A DNA stretch of 64,000 bases from Verrucomicrobiia bacterium (GTDB lineage Bacteria > Verrucomicrobiota > Verrucomicrobiia > Verrucomicrobiales > DEV007), in the NCBI GenBank assembly GCA_030427505.1, contig JAUICH010000001.1:372001-436000 (forward strand), written 5' to 3'. Shown here one piece after another: positions 54,455 through 62,583 of this stretch. The stretch's first letter is position 1. Each line of letters starts with the position of its first letter. A program made the translations under genes and the position numbers. The notes under the pieces were generated by a model that was given only the letters and a program-made list of their open reading frames with translations, made no database searches and was not told where the DNA came from.

Positions 54455-54704
54455 GGCTTTTGTTACCGGTGAGAAGCGCGGCGCGGGGAGGTTGGAGAGT
54501 ACTTCGACGAGCCAGAAGCAACTTTTGCTTGATAATCCGGCGGGGACGGCCATTTATTACCGCTCCGCCAAAAAGCGAACCGCCTGAGCCCAGGGCAAGT
54601 GCCTGAAGCTCAGTCCGCGACTGGCGGACCTTCCGGGTCAATTCCTCTTCGTTTCGCCACCAGGCGTTTCGGGGACGAGACGGTCCGGAAAAATCAAAAA
54701 AACT

Positions 54705-54786
54705 GGGTAGGTACCGAAGCGGTCAAACGGGGCAGACTGTAAATCTGTTGGCTACGCCTTCGCAGGTTCGAATCCTGCCCTGCCCA
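54705..54786 (+). tRNA. tRNA-Tyr (anticodon GTA)
   Basis: A class II tRNA of 82 bases. The acceptor stem gggtagg pairs with cctgccc (one G-T), the anticodon stem gcaga/tctgt carries loop ctgtaaa with GTA at 54739-54741, a long variable arm follows, and the T arm gcagg-ttcgaat-cctgc is perfect. The discriminator is A; the final CCA is not encoded. A T run (ttttttt) follows directly and can end the transcript. Confidence 0.97.
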
Positions 54787-54871
54787 CTTTTTTGTTCTTC
54801 ATACTGGCTGTTGGCCGGTGAATTATCCGGCGGCGTGCCGGGCCTGGAGGGTGTGAAGAGGTGGCTTCCGG

Positions 54872-56539
54872 TCACTTCGTTTCCGCGAGGCACACTAACT
54901 CCCGCATGGTATGCGCGTAGAGACACCCCTTCGCATAGGTCAGAGAGGCGAGGGTCCACGTCTCTCCGCCGGGGCCGAGGTCGTTGACCGCCAGCAGCGA
55001 GTCCGGTGACAGTGCTTCGGTCCGGGAGTCGATGACATAGACCGTTCCCGTCACCACGGGGAGAAACAGGTAGGGGCCCACGCGGGTTGGACTGGCGGCG
55101 GAGATGTGCCCCCAACCGGTGCCGGTGTTGCCCTTGTCGCCCACGGCGAAGCCGGCGGCGTTCTTAGGAAGATTGTCAGGATTTCCTTTTCCCCAGAGCC
55201 AGGTGTCGCGGTCGCGGCCTTCGGAACTGGGCATGAGTTGGGCTGGTAGTTCGAGGTATTCCACGACGCCCGTTTTCACATTCACCCGGCCCAGGTAGTG
55301 AACGTTGTGAGAGAGAAACCAGTGCCAGTCGCCAATGACGATGTTTGCCTGGTCGGTGAGAGGGAGGGCTTTCCCTGCCTGCACTGGCACTCCGGTCTGC
55401 ATTATCCAATCTTTCCGCGCGGATTCATATTTCCACAGGTTAGCGCTTTCGTAGAGTGGCTGTTCCCGGAGCAGATTTCCCGTGGCGGCATCCATCACGA
55501 GGTGTCTCCCCTGATTGAAGCCGTAAACGTATCGCGCGTCCCAGTGGCAGATGAAGGAGGGATTGTAGCCGGGAAGTTCCGTGTTCCACAGGGTCCGGCC
55601 TTCTTCCCCAGGAGCGAGGCTGGTCAGGCTATGCCCGTAGGGGCTTTCCAGCGCGCCGTGCGGACCGCCGCGCGCATGGGAAATGGCTGGCTTACCATCC
55701 GCCGTCAGGCCAACGGCTGGGCAGGTGTGAACGGACGTGCCCACTTCTTCCCGCCACAGGATCTCGCCGGTGTGTTTGTCGATGCCATGTACGTAGGTCC
55801 ACACTTCCTGTTCCTCTACTCCTTCCGGCACGGGAACGTCTTTGCTGGCTACGACACCGGGCGCCGCCCACTTCTGCATTAGCGCTCCGGCTTCTTTGTT
55901 CGCGACCTCTACATAGAGAATCGTGTCGCCAGCGACGCAGGGTTCCGCCTGCCGGTTGTTGTGTTTGAAGCGCGGTGTCCACTCGCGGAGCCAGACTTCC
56001 TTGCCGGAAAAGTCATAGCAGCCCATGGATCCACAGCGATTGAAGAACCACACGTGTTCCCCATCCGCTATTGGCGCGAACACCGTGCCGTCCGTGTAGC
56101 CGCCCGCCAGGGAGATGAAAACGTGTCCCGGCAGTGTCACCCGCCAGAGGATCTCACCCGTACTGGCATCGAGGCAGTAGCCGATGATGTCTTTGACTCC
56201 TTCCTTCTCTGCCGGGGTGTGAATTGGCACATGCGTGGTCACGAAGACCCGGCCGTCCCAGACGGTGACATTGCTCATGCCCGCCTCTGGTAAAGCGGTG
56301 CGCCAACGCACGTTTTCGCCCCGCGTCACGCTCCACGTCACGGGCGGACTTTCCCTGTTGGCCGAGCCGTCCAGCTCCACCTGCCAGTTCCCATTCGGAC
56401 CCGCCGCCTGGTGCCAGTTCCGCGCCGCTCCCGCCGCAGCCAGGGCTGGTGGAGACGCTGGTTCTCCGGCATTTGTTCCGGCCCCTGGCAGGAGAATGAA
56501 TCCGGCCGCTAGCAGCGGAATGAAAGTGGAAGGCCGCAT
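54872..56539 (-). CDS. Exported PQQ-like beta-propeller protein
   Basis: A 555-residue exported protein with a signal peptide (cut near residue 24). The body has the blade pattern of PQQ-like propellers: [44 protein letters not shown] and [16 protein letters not shown], each ending in a strand with W. Such proteins in Verrucomicrobia often lack enzyme activity assignments and may bind partners or quinones. No PQQ-type cofactor residues can be confirmed. The DUF2959 gene lies 9 bp upstream, so they are likely one transcript. Confidence 0.85.
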   Translation of the reverse strand: MRPSTFIPLLAAGFILLPGAGTNAGEPASPPALAAAGAARNWHQAAGPNGNWQVELDGSANRESPPVTWSVTRGENVRWRTALPEAGMSNVTVWDGRVFVTTHVPIHTPAEKEGVKDIIGYCLDASTGEILWRVTLPGHVFISLAGGYTDGTVFAPIADGEHVWFFNRCGSMGCYDFSGKEVWLREWTPRFKHNNRQAEPCVAGDTILYVEVANKEAGALMQKWAAPGVVASKDVPVPEGVEEQEVWTYVHGIDKHTGEILWREEVGTSVHTCPAVGLTADGKPAISHARGGPHGALESPYGHSLTSLAPGEEGRTLWNTELPGYNPSFICHWDARYVYGFNQGRHLVMDAATGNLLREQPLYESANLWKYESARKDWIMQTGVPVQAGKALPLTDQANIVIGDWHWFLSHNVHYLGRVNVKTGVVEYLELPAQLMPSSEGRDRDTWLWGKGNPDNLPKNAAGFAVGDKGNTGTGWGHISAASPTRVGPYLFLPVVTGTVYVIDSRTEALSPDSLLAVNDLGPGGETWTLASLTYAKGCLYAHTMRELVCLAETK

Positions 56540-56548
56540 GCTGGGTCC

Positions 56549-57205
56549 CTACTCCATGGCCCTGATGAAAGCCTTGGCCTCGGCGATGGAACGGTTCATT
56601 TCCTGGATCAGCGAAGCAGTGTTCGCTTCCACGGAGCGGAGTTCTCCCTGGAGCGATCCGATGGCGCGGGCGTTCAGGTTGTGCTTGAGGAAGAGCATCT
56701 GGTCGCGGAAGACGTCCAGCACGGGATCCAGGCGGGACTCGGCCCGGCGCATCGCGGTCATGAGTTGCTTGTAGCGGACCTTGGTATCGGAAAGCTGCCG
56801 GGCGCTGGCCTGGCGGAGCGAAGGATCGCTGTATTGTTTGAGTTCGCCTTCCCACTCCCGGAAGAGAGCCTTGGCGACGTCTTCGACTTCGTCATTGCGG
56901 GCTTTGACCGCATTGGCGCGGGACTCGGCCAGTTCGAATTCGCGATTCAGCTTGTCATACTTCGCCTGCAGATCCCCGCCATCCACGCGAACGACGGAGG
57001 CGAACTGCTCCAGGGCGGACTGAAACTGTTCCTTCGTGTCTTCTTGCGTCTTGATGGCTTTAGTGATCCGGCTGACCAGAACATCCCGCTTGTGAATGCC
57101 TAGTTGCTCCAGCCCGGAATACATGATGGAGGAACAACCCGTCAGGGTGCTGAGGATGGCGGCGAGGAGGATAGACGGGAACGGAAGGGAATCGAAACGG
57201 CTCAT
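56549..57205 (-). CDS. DUF2959 lipoprotein
   Basis: A 218-residue protein with a lipoprotein signal (LLAAILSTLTGC, Cys near residue 24) and a long, almost fully helical body (KTQEDTKEQFQSALEQFASVV, LNREFELAESRANAVKARNDEVEDVAKALFREWEGEL). These match the DUF2959 family, exported coiled-coil proteins of unknown role. It is the first gene of a probable two-gene unit with the PQQ-like protein. Confidence 0.85.
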   Translation of the reverse strand: MSRFDSLPFPSILLAAILSTLTGCSSIMYSGLEQLGIHKRDVLVSRITKAIKTQEDTKEQFQSALEQFASVVRVDGGDLQAKYDKLNREFELAESRANAVKARNDEVEDVAKALFREWEGELKQYSDPSLRQASARQLSDTKVRYKQLMTAMRRAESRLDPVLDVFRDQMLFLKHNLNARAIGSLQGELRSVEANTASLIQEMNRSIAEAKAFIRAME

Positions 57206-57469
57206 TGTCGGACTGAAGCGAAGGAAGAAAGGAGACTCAAGGAATATTGAGTGGGGAGTGGGGCCGAGACTCTTTTAGAAATGGTCTGGAGGTGAAGGGA
57301 AAAGCCAGCGGCCAGTGTGGTGATTGCGAAATATCTAGACGAAATCAAATAAGTTATAGAACCGGAAATTTTTATGATCGCGGTCTTCTTTTCCAATTCC
57401 CGCGTTGCTCGATCAGTCGTTGAGCTTGCTCAACTCCCTCCTCGCTCCTTGGATCTGAAAAAGAATCCT

Positions 57470-57502
57470 CGCGAAATTCGTCCACCTATTTCGCAAACAC
57501 TA
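57470..57502. repeat. Dispersed 33-35 bp repeat, copy 2
   Basis: It matches 13207-13241 in three blocks (cgcgaaa; ttcgtcc against ttcatcc; atttcgcaaacacta against atttcgcaagcacta). It ends at the left border of the MITE-like element's target duplication, so the element inserted just beside or into it. Confidence 0.4.
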
Positions 57503-57511
57503 CACTAGGAA

Positions 57512-57768
57512 GAATGGCACTCGGTTAAGCGCGGCGACCGGTCAAGTCGAGCCCTTTGACGGCGGCGACTGGCACTGACAGATCGCCGATGAAATCGCTT
57601 AACCGGGCCCTTGGCGCTCATCACCGGCGGAGTACGATCAGCCAGGCCCGTCGCGCGAAACTTTGGGGCACACATCCGGCGAGAAGGCCACGCGATACCT
57701 GTCCGGCAATTCCATCGCAATTGGTTCCCGTGAAAGACCCGGTCACCACGCTTATCCGAGTGCCATTC
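57512..57768. mobile_element. MITE-like element C with 10-bp target duplication
   Basis: Terminal inverted repeats of 20 bp (left gaatggcactcggttaagcg; right reversed has a single mismatch, A for T in the middle). Direct 10-bp flanks acactaggaa (57502-57511) and acacttggaa (57769-57778) differ by one base and look like a target-site duplication. The 257-bp body encodes no transposase; an internal cgcttaaccggg partly echoes the ends. A 10-bp duplication suggests mobilisation by an IS4- or ISAs1-type transposase. Confidence 0.75.
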
Positions 57769-57893
57769 ACACTTGGAATGTCATTCGGAGCGGTAAGCGG
57801 CAGATAACCAACCGATTGTAACCGAATCTGGTGGCGCGAGGCAGCGCTACCATAACTACTCAGCGATAAAATAATTTACATTAATTATGGCAA

Positions 57894-59570
57894 TTGTGTA
57901 AAATTAAGGCATCTTCGGGAAACTTATTCCCAATACCAGCTTTTCGACTCGTGGCCGAGCATTACCTAAGACGTGAGCTCTATGAGCGCTTTTCTCGAGA
58001 GCCAGCCATTTTTGACTTCCTTCAGGCGGGGTCTTTGGACGGGGTCTGGTACTGGGACATTGAGAATCCAGAATCGGAGTGGTTGAGTCCCCGGTTCAAA
58101 GAGCTTTTCGGATTCGAAGATCACGAGATGCCAAACACCACGGAGTGGTGGCAAAAGAACATTCATCCTGACGATTTGCAGGTCGTCATCGAAAACTTCC
58201 ACAAGCACTGCGAGAATCCCGACCATCCCTATGACCAGATCGTCCGCTACCGGCACCGGAACGGTTCGACGGTCTGGGTGCGCTGCCGGGGAATCGCCAT
58301 CCGCGACGAGACTGGGCGCGCGATCCGGATGCTCGGAGCGCATACGGACATTACGGCTTTGAAGGAAGCCGAAGCACGAATTCAGGAAAATCAGGAAAAG
58401 CTGAGAAAAGTTCTGCTCAGCCTGACCAAAGCCCAGCAAAATCTGGTGGAGGTGGAAAGACTCAAGGCTTTGGGCCAGTTGAGCAGTGGGGTGGCCCACG
58501 AACTCAACAATATCCTAATCAAGCTACTAAGCAAGATAGAGTTGTCGAAGCATGACCATCCGGACTTGAGAGAAGACTTCGCGGTCATGCAGTCACTGGC
58601 CGTGGAAGGCGGAAAAGTACTGGGGCGGATGCGCCACTTCCACGCCAGGCGCACCGTGCCGGATTCCTACCAGGCGGTGCCTTTGCTTCCTCTGGTGGCG
58701 GAGACGGTAGAAATTACCAAACCCAAGTGGAAGAGCGAGTTGGAGATGGAAGGCACCCATCTGGACATGCGGGTTTCGATCGACCCCGATCTGGCCGTGA
58801 TGGGAGATCCCGCCCAACTGAGAGAGGTCTTCACGAATCTCGTCTTCAATGCCTGCGACGCGTTGGAGGGGCAGGGGGCAATCGTGATAACGGCGGATGA
58901 AGTCGAGGAGGTGGTGAGTATCCAGGTTGAGGACAACGGCTCGGGAATGAGCGCGGAGACGTTGAGCCAGTGTACGGAACCCCTTTACACCACCCGCGCC
59001 GCCGATCGCAGTGGGTTGGGATTGTCTCTCGCGAAGGGGATTGCGCTGAGTTGTGGGGGAGATTTGACGGTCGAATCCGAACTGGGACAGGGTACCCGTG
59101 TCACCGTCAGGCTGCCAGCAGCCAAGATGCCGCAGTCTCCCGTGACCGTTCCTCCGGCATCGATGGATCCGGAGGCCATGCCACTCAAGTCCGTAAGGGT
59201 GCTGCTGGTGGACGATGAATTCATGGTGACGGAGATTGTCGGTCAGCTCCTGCGCATCAGCGGTTTCGAGTGTGAAGCGGTGAACACAGGCGCGGAAGCC
59301 CTGGCGCTGCTGGAGACGAAGGCCTTCGATGTCGTGGTGACGGACCGGTCCATGCCAGGAATAAATGGCGACGAGTTAGCCCTGCACGTCAGCCGAAATT
59401 TTTCCACTATTCCGGTGATCATGGCTACCGGCTATGGTGAGATCATGAAAGCCAATCGGGAAGTGCCTGAAGGCGTCGCCCTGGTATTGCCCAAGCCGTT
59501 TACCAACGAAGCCCTGCGGGACGCGATCCACACCGTGGCGAGGGAGTCGGGTGTCGCTCTTACGGCCTAG
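57894..59570 (+). CDS. Hybrid PAS histidine kinase with receiver domain
   Basis: A 558-residue cytoplasmic sensor protein. A PAS domain (about 43-160; DGVWYWDIENPE, HPDDLQVVIE, GAHTDITALKEAE) leads through a coiled coil to the H box SSGVAHELNNIL with candidate phospho-accepting H202. The ATPase has an N box (LVFNACDAL), VEDNGSGM and GLGLSLAKGI. A C-terminal receiver (about 432-550) has DDE, phospho-acceptor D484 in TDRSMPG and the Lys in LPKPF. No membrane helix. The start is uncertain: TTG 57894, or GTG 57951 which removes 19 residues and keeps the whole PAS. No response regulator is adjacent. Confidence 0.85.
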   Translation: MCKIKASSGNLFPIPAFRLVAEHYLRRELYERFSREPAIFDFLQAGSLDGVWYWDIENPESEWLSPRFKELFGFEDHEMPNTTEWWQKNIHPDDLQVVIENFHKHCENPDHPYDQIVRYRHRNGSTVWVRCRGIAIRDETGRAIRMLGAHTDITALKEAEARIQENQEKLRKVLLSLTKAQQNLVEVERLKALGQLSSGVAHELNNILIKLLSKIELSKHDHPDLREDFAVMQSLAVEGGKVLGRMRHFHARRTVPDSYQAVPLLPLVAETVEITKPKWKSELEMEGTHLDMRVSIDPDLAVMGDPAQLREVFTNLVFNACDALEGQGAIVITADEVEEVVSIQVEDNGSGMSAETLSQCTEPLYTTRAADRSGLGLSLAKGIALSCGGDLTVESELGQGTRVTVRLPAAKMPQSPVTVPPASMDPEAMPLKSVRVLLVDDEFMVTEIVGQLLRISGFECEAVNTGAEALALLETKAFDVVVTDRSMPGINGDELALHVSRNFSTIPVIMATGYGEIMKANREVPEGVALVLPKPFTNEALRDAIHTVARESGVALTA

Positions 59571-59732
59571 ATGTTGCCCTGCCGCCATTCGGTCTGACTT
59601 CAGGTGGGAAAATGGGCTTTTCGAAGGCTGGAGCCTGAGTCCGAAGGATACCCATCCGCTTTGCGCTGGCGGAAAAAGCGCGGGATTGATATTTCCGCGA
59701 GGAGAATCGTTCCGAATTCTTAACTTCCCCAA

Positions 59733-60506
59733 ATGTTCCCGCTGAAACCGTTTGTTTCCCTACTGCCCGGTCTTTTGGGCACCGTCTTGTTTCCGTGCGT
59801 GGTTCGGAGCGAGCTTTTGTTGGAGGCGGCCTTCGAGTCCGGGCAGATCTCCGATCAGGGGCTCGGGCTGCAGAAGTGCTGTGACGACTCATTGGAGATC
59901 GTTGCGGAACCTGTGAGGTCGGGCCGGTATGCCGCGCGGACCTTGCTTCGAAACACGGATGAGAAAGTTCACAAAGGCCAGCGGAGTGAATTTTCGGATG
60001 GCGAGACCCCCATCCAGATGAGCGCGGAATATTGGTATGGGCTGAGCATCTTTGTTCCTGAAGACTTCGAAGCGCCGCCGAGCACGGATGGCGTCTTGTT
60101 TCAATGGCACACGCAACAGGGAGGTCCGAGCCCGATGTTGGCCATCCGGGTCAGTGGAAAGGATTGGAAGATCACCACGGACGCGCAAAGCCCGCGCCGC
60201 ACGCTGGCCAGGCTGCCCATGGAGAAGGGGAAGTGGACCGACTGGGTCGTCCAGGTAAAGTGGTCTCCGGACGCGGAAGGGTATTGGACGATCTGGAAGG
60301 ATGGGGAGGAAGTCGCGCGGGAAACCGGTATCGTGACGGACTATCCCGAAGAAGAGGGGCCCTACGCGAAGTTTGGGCAATACCACAGCGTAGACAGGGA
60401 GACCCCCCGGAACGTGGTCTTCTTTGACGAATACCGGGTAGCGGGTCCGGGTGGAAGTTTCGAGATGGTGGCGCCGGGCGGTGGCGCGAAGGAACAGGGT
60501 GAGTAG
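59733..60506 (+). CDS. Exported polysaccharide lyase (heparin-lyase-like fold)
   Basis: A 257-residue exported protein with a signal peptide (about 1-26) and a concanavalin-like body. LFQWHTQQGGPSPMLAIRV near residue 121, KWTDWVVQVKWSPDAEGYWTIWKDG near 167 and GPYAKFGQYHS near 210 match the alginate/heparin-type polysaccharide lyase family (PF14099-like). Residues RSEFSD near 85 and the Gln-His pair in QWH could line the active site. It would cleave an acidic polysaccharide outside the cell. The 3' 425 bp are duplicated at 61277-61701. Confidence 0.8.
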   Translation: MFPLKPFVSLLPGLLGTVLFPCVVRSELLLEAAFESGQISDQGLGLQKCCDDSLEIVAEPVRSGRYAARTLLRNTDEKVHKGQRSEFSDGETPIQMSAEYWYGLSIFVPEDFEAPPSTDGVLFQWHTQQGGPSPMLAIRVSGKDWKITTDAQSPRRTLARLPMEKGKWTDWVVQVKWSPDAEGYWTIWKDGEEVARETGIVTDYPEEEGPYAKFGQYHSVDRETPRNVVFFDEYRVAGPGGSFEMVAPGGGAKEQGE

Positions 60507-60760
60507 CCGGAAAAGGGGGCACCGAACGCAATGCTTGAGTCTTCCGCGCTACAAAAACCAGTTGGCGCTCCGTTCGGTTCAACGATGCGGTGGTGAGAAT
60601 GATACTCCTCGCGCGGCAGAGAAGCTCGCATTCCGTTGACGCTCACCCTTTCGTATTACCTTGGGGGCAAACTGAGTATCTAGAATGTAGCAGATGACGG
60701 CTACGGACTCATTGACAACCGCTGGCAAACGTGCGAATTTTACCGAAATAAGTAAGCACA

Positions 60761-61111
60761 ATGAGCCTAGAGCACCCTTCCCAAGATTCGCCCGACATGC
60801 TATATATGACGACTTCCGATGAGGTCCCTGTTCTGCCTATGCACAAATTCATCTCCGAATCGAGTACATACCAAGTTCTTGTTTCGGGAAAGCACAAGGT
60901 CGTGCTATATACCATCAACACTCCAGTCAACGTAGTTGTGGAGAATTCGGGAGGAGACCTACCTTGGAAAACCCCTATTTTGTTTCACGGGATGGCAATC
61001 TTAGTGGAATGCACGGCGGACGAGAAGATTAAGGTTTCCCCGGCAAATGCACATTTTCCCGCAGGTGAGCCGAAGGACAGGATGGAAATATACTATCGAA
61101 TCGTCGATTGA
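60761..61111 (+). CDS. Hypothetical protein
   Basis: A 116-residue protein with no signal peptide. It is Ser/Asp-rich at the start, then mostly beta-strand-like (YQVLVSGKHKVVLYTINTPVNVVVEN, ILFHGMAILVECTADEKIKVS) and ends with MEIYYRIVD. It lies between a lyase gene and its truncated copy; base composition is less GC-rich than neighbours, so it may be acquired. No family recognised. Confidence 0.45.
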   Translation: MSLEHPSQDSPDMLYMTTSDEVPVLPMHKFISESSTYQVLVSGKHKVVLYTINTPVNVVVENSGGDLPWKTPILFHGMAILVECTADEKIKVSPANAHFPAGEPKDRMEIYYRIVD

Positions 61112-61276
61112 TCGGGAAAGTCGGCGAGTCTATTGCTTGAGGTTTCCAGCTCCTGTTTCGAAAAGAGATGCCAAAGCCGCGCTTCAAGGGCAATCGCCTT
61201 GTCGATAAGTAACGGAATACTAGCGAGAAGGTTCATAGGTTACAGTGGAGCTAATTTTCCGATGGAAAGACGCTTT

Positions 61277-61701
61277 GCACGGATGGCGTCTTGTTCCAAT
61301 GGCACACGCAACAGGGCGGTCCGAGCCCGATGTTGGCCATCCGGGTCAGTGGAAAGGATTGGAAGATCACCACGGACGCGCAAAGCCCGCGCCGCACGCT
61401 GGCCAGGCTGCCCATGGAAAAGGGGAAATGGACCGACTGGGTCGTCCAGGTGAAATGGTCCCCGGAGGAGGATGGCTTTTGGACAATTTGGAAGGACGGA
61501 GCGGAAGTGGTTCGGGAAACCGGCATCGTGACGGACTACCCCGAAGAACAGGGCCCCTACGCGAAATTTGGCCAATACCACAGCGTGGATGAGAAAGCCG
61601 CGCGGAATGTGGTCTATTTTGACGAATACCGGGTGGCGGGTCCGGGTGGAAGTTTTGAGGCAGTGGCGCCGGGCGGTGGCGCGAAAAAACAGGGTGAGTA
61701 G
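61277..61701 (+). pseudogene. Truncated duplicate of the polysaccharide lyase gene
   Basis: This 425-bp stretch aligns without gaps to 60082-60506, including the stop codon, and encodes the last 141 residues of the lyase. The first 190 bases are nearly identical (a run of about 100 bases has no change), while later parts differ more. A stop (61252-61254) lies just upstream and the only in-frame start is TTG 61291, so the signal peptide and N-terminal half are missing. Confidence 0.85.
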
Positions 61702-61725
61702 AAGCTTCCGGAAAGCGGATGCCTT

Positions 61726-62487
61726 TCATTCAAAGCGGGTTCCCAGCAGCCAACCGGAAACCAGTCTGCTTTCCGAAGTCAGCTTACCCAGAACCCGATA
61801 GCGGGAAGAGCTGAGGATGGAAGAGGCAGCCGCCGCTTCCGCGCGGACTGCCTTGGGCTCGACAAAGGCGGAGTGAAGAAAGGTTACTTCGCCGGTGCTG
61901 GAGCAGTAGATAAAGCCGGTGTGATTGTCCAAACCCACGACGTAAAGTCCCGGCCCCCAATCTTCAATCGAAGCCACGAAGTTCCCGATAGGAACATCGC
62001 TGTAGCGCTTGATGGACTCGTCAGTCACGAGGCGGCGGATCATGACCTCGGAAGCTTGTTGCGCCAGGAAGACACGATCCAAATTGAGGCCGGCGTCGCG
62101 AAGCAACGTGGTCACGAAGTAGCCGCACGCGATGGTTCCCTTTCCGGGAACTTCGGACGTTCCACTGTAGGCCCACGGTGTGCCATACCAGAAAGGCGCC
62201 AGTTCTCCGGCGATGCCGAAGCCAAGCGCGTTACCGGCTTTGGAAAGAATCTGTTCCTGTTCGGTTTCGGATTCGGACGCCAGATAGGCTTGTTGTAGTT
62301 CGAGCCTCAGCTGGTTTAGGGAGGATATGGTTTCCTGATAGGTGGCTTGGGTTTCGGAATCTTGCGTGGGGAGAGATGGAAAGTCTGCGCTGGGCTGTTT
62401 CGGTGTCTCTTTTGAACAAGTTGGAAGGCATGTCCAAATCAGCCAAGCTAACGTGATGGTGGAAAATTTGCGGCAAATCCGGTTCAT
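61726..62487 (-). CDS. Lipoprotein with NlpC/P60-like cysteine-histidine pattern
   Basis: A 253-residue protein with a hydrophobic start and Cys near residue 24 (LPTC), possibly lipidated. After a Gln/Glu-rich helical part (about 45-85) is a domain with TIACGYFVTTLLRDAGL around C121 and LDNHTGFIYCSSTGEVTFLHS around H189. C followed by a helix and a later H-x-G strand is the order of NlpC/P60-type peptidoglycan peptidases, though C-G replaces the usual C-S. Cell-wall cleavage is possible. Alternatively it only keeps the fold. Confidence 0.6.
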   Translation of the reverse strand: MNRICRKFSTITLAWLIWTCLPTCSKETPKQPSADFPSLPTQDSETQATYQETISSLNQLRLELQQAYLASESETEQEQILSKAGNALGFGIAGELAPFWYGTPWAYSGTSEVPGKGTIACGYFVTTLLRDAGLNLDRVFLAQQASEVMIRRLVTDESIKRYSDVPIGNFVASIEDWGPGLYVVGLDNHTGFIYCSSTGEVTFLHSAFVEPKAVRAEAAAASSILSSSRYRVLGKLTSESRLVSGWLLGTRFE

Positions 62488-62583
62488 CCCTAATAGGTTA
62501 GGATATGAGGTAGTCTGGAGGGCCGGCGGCTGGTTTGCCGGAGGCCGCTTTTACCAGGAAACGGAATTTCGGGCCGAAGTCTT

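Larger units (their letters stand above)
53895..54704. other. 810-bp gene-free gap containing two tandem MITE-like elements
   Basis: No plausible coding frame. It holds two adjacent inverted-repeat elements (54038-54256 and 54253-54454), then about 250 bp of unremarkable sequence with a short aagcaa/ttgctt palindrome near 54530 before tRNA-Tyr. Confidence 0.6.
57206..57893. other. 688-bp gap with a repeat copy and MITE-like element
   Basis: No gene is seen. It contains the second copy of the dispersed repeat at 57470-57502 and a 257-bp inverted-repeat element at 57512-57768. About 57800-57893 is AT-rich and should contain the histidine-kinase promoter. Confidence 0.5.
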
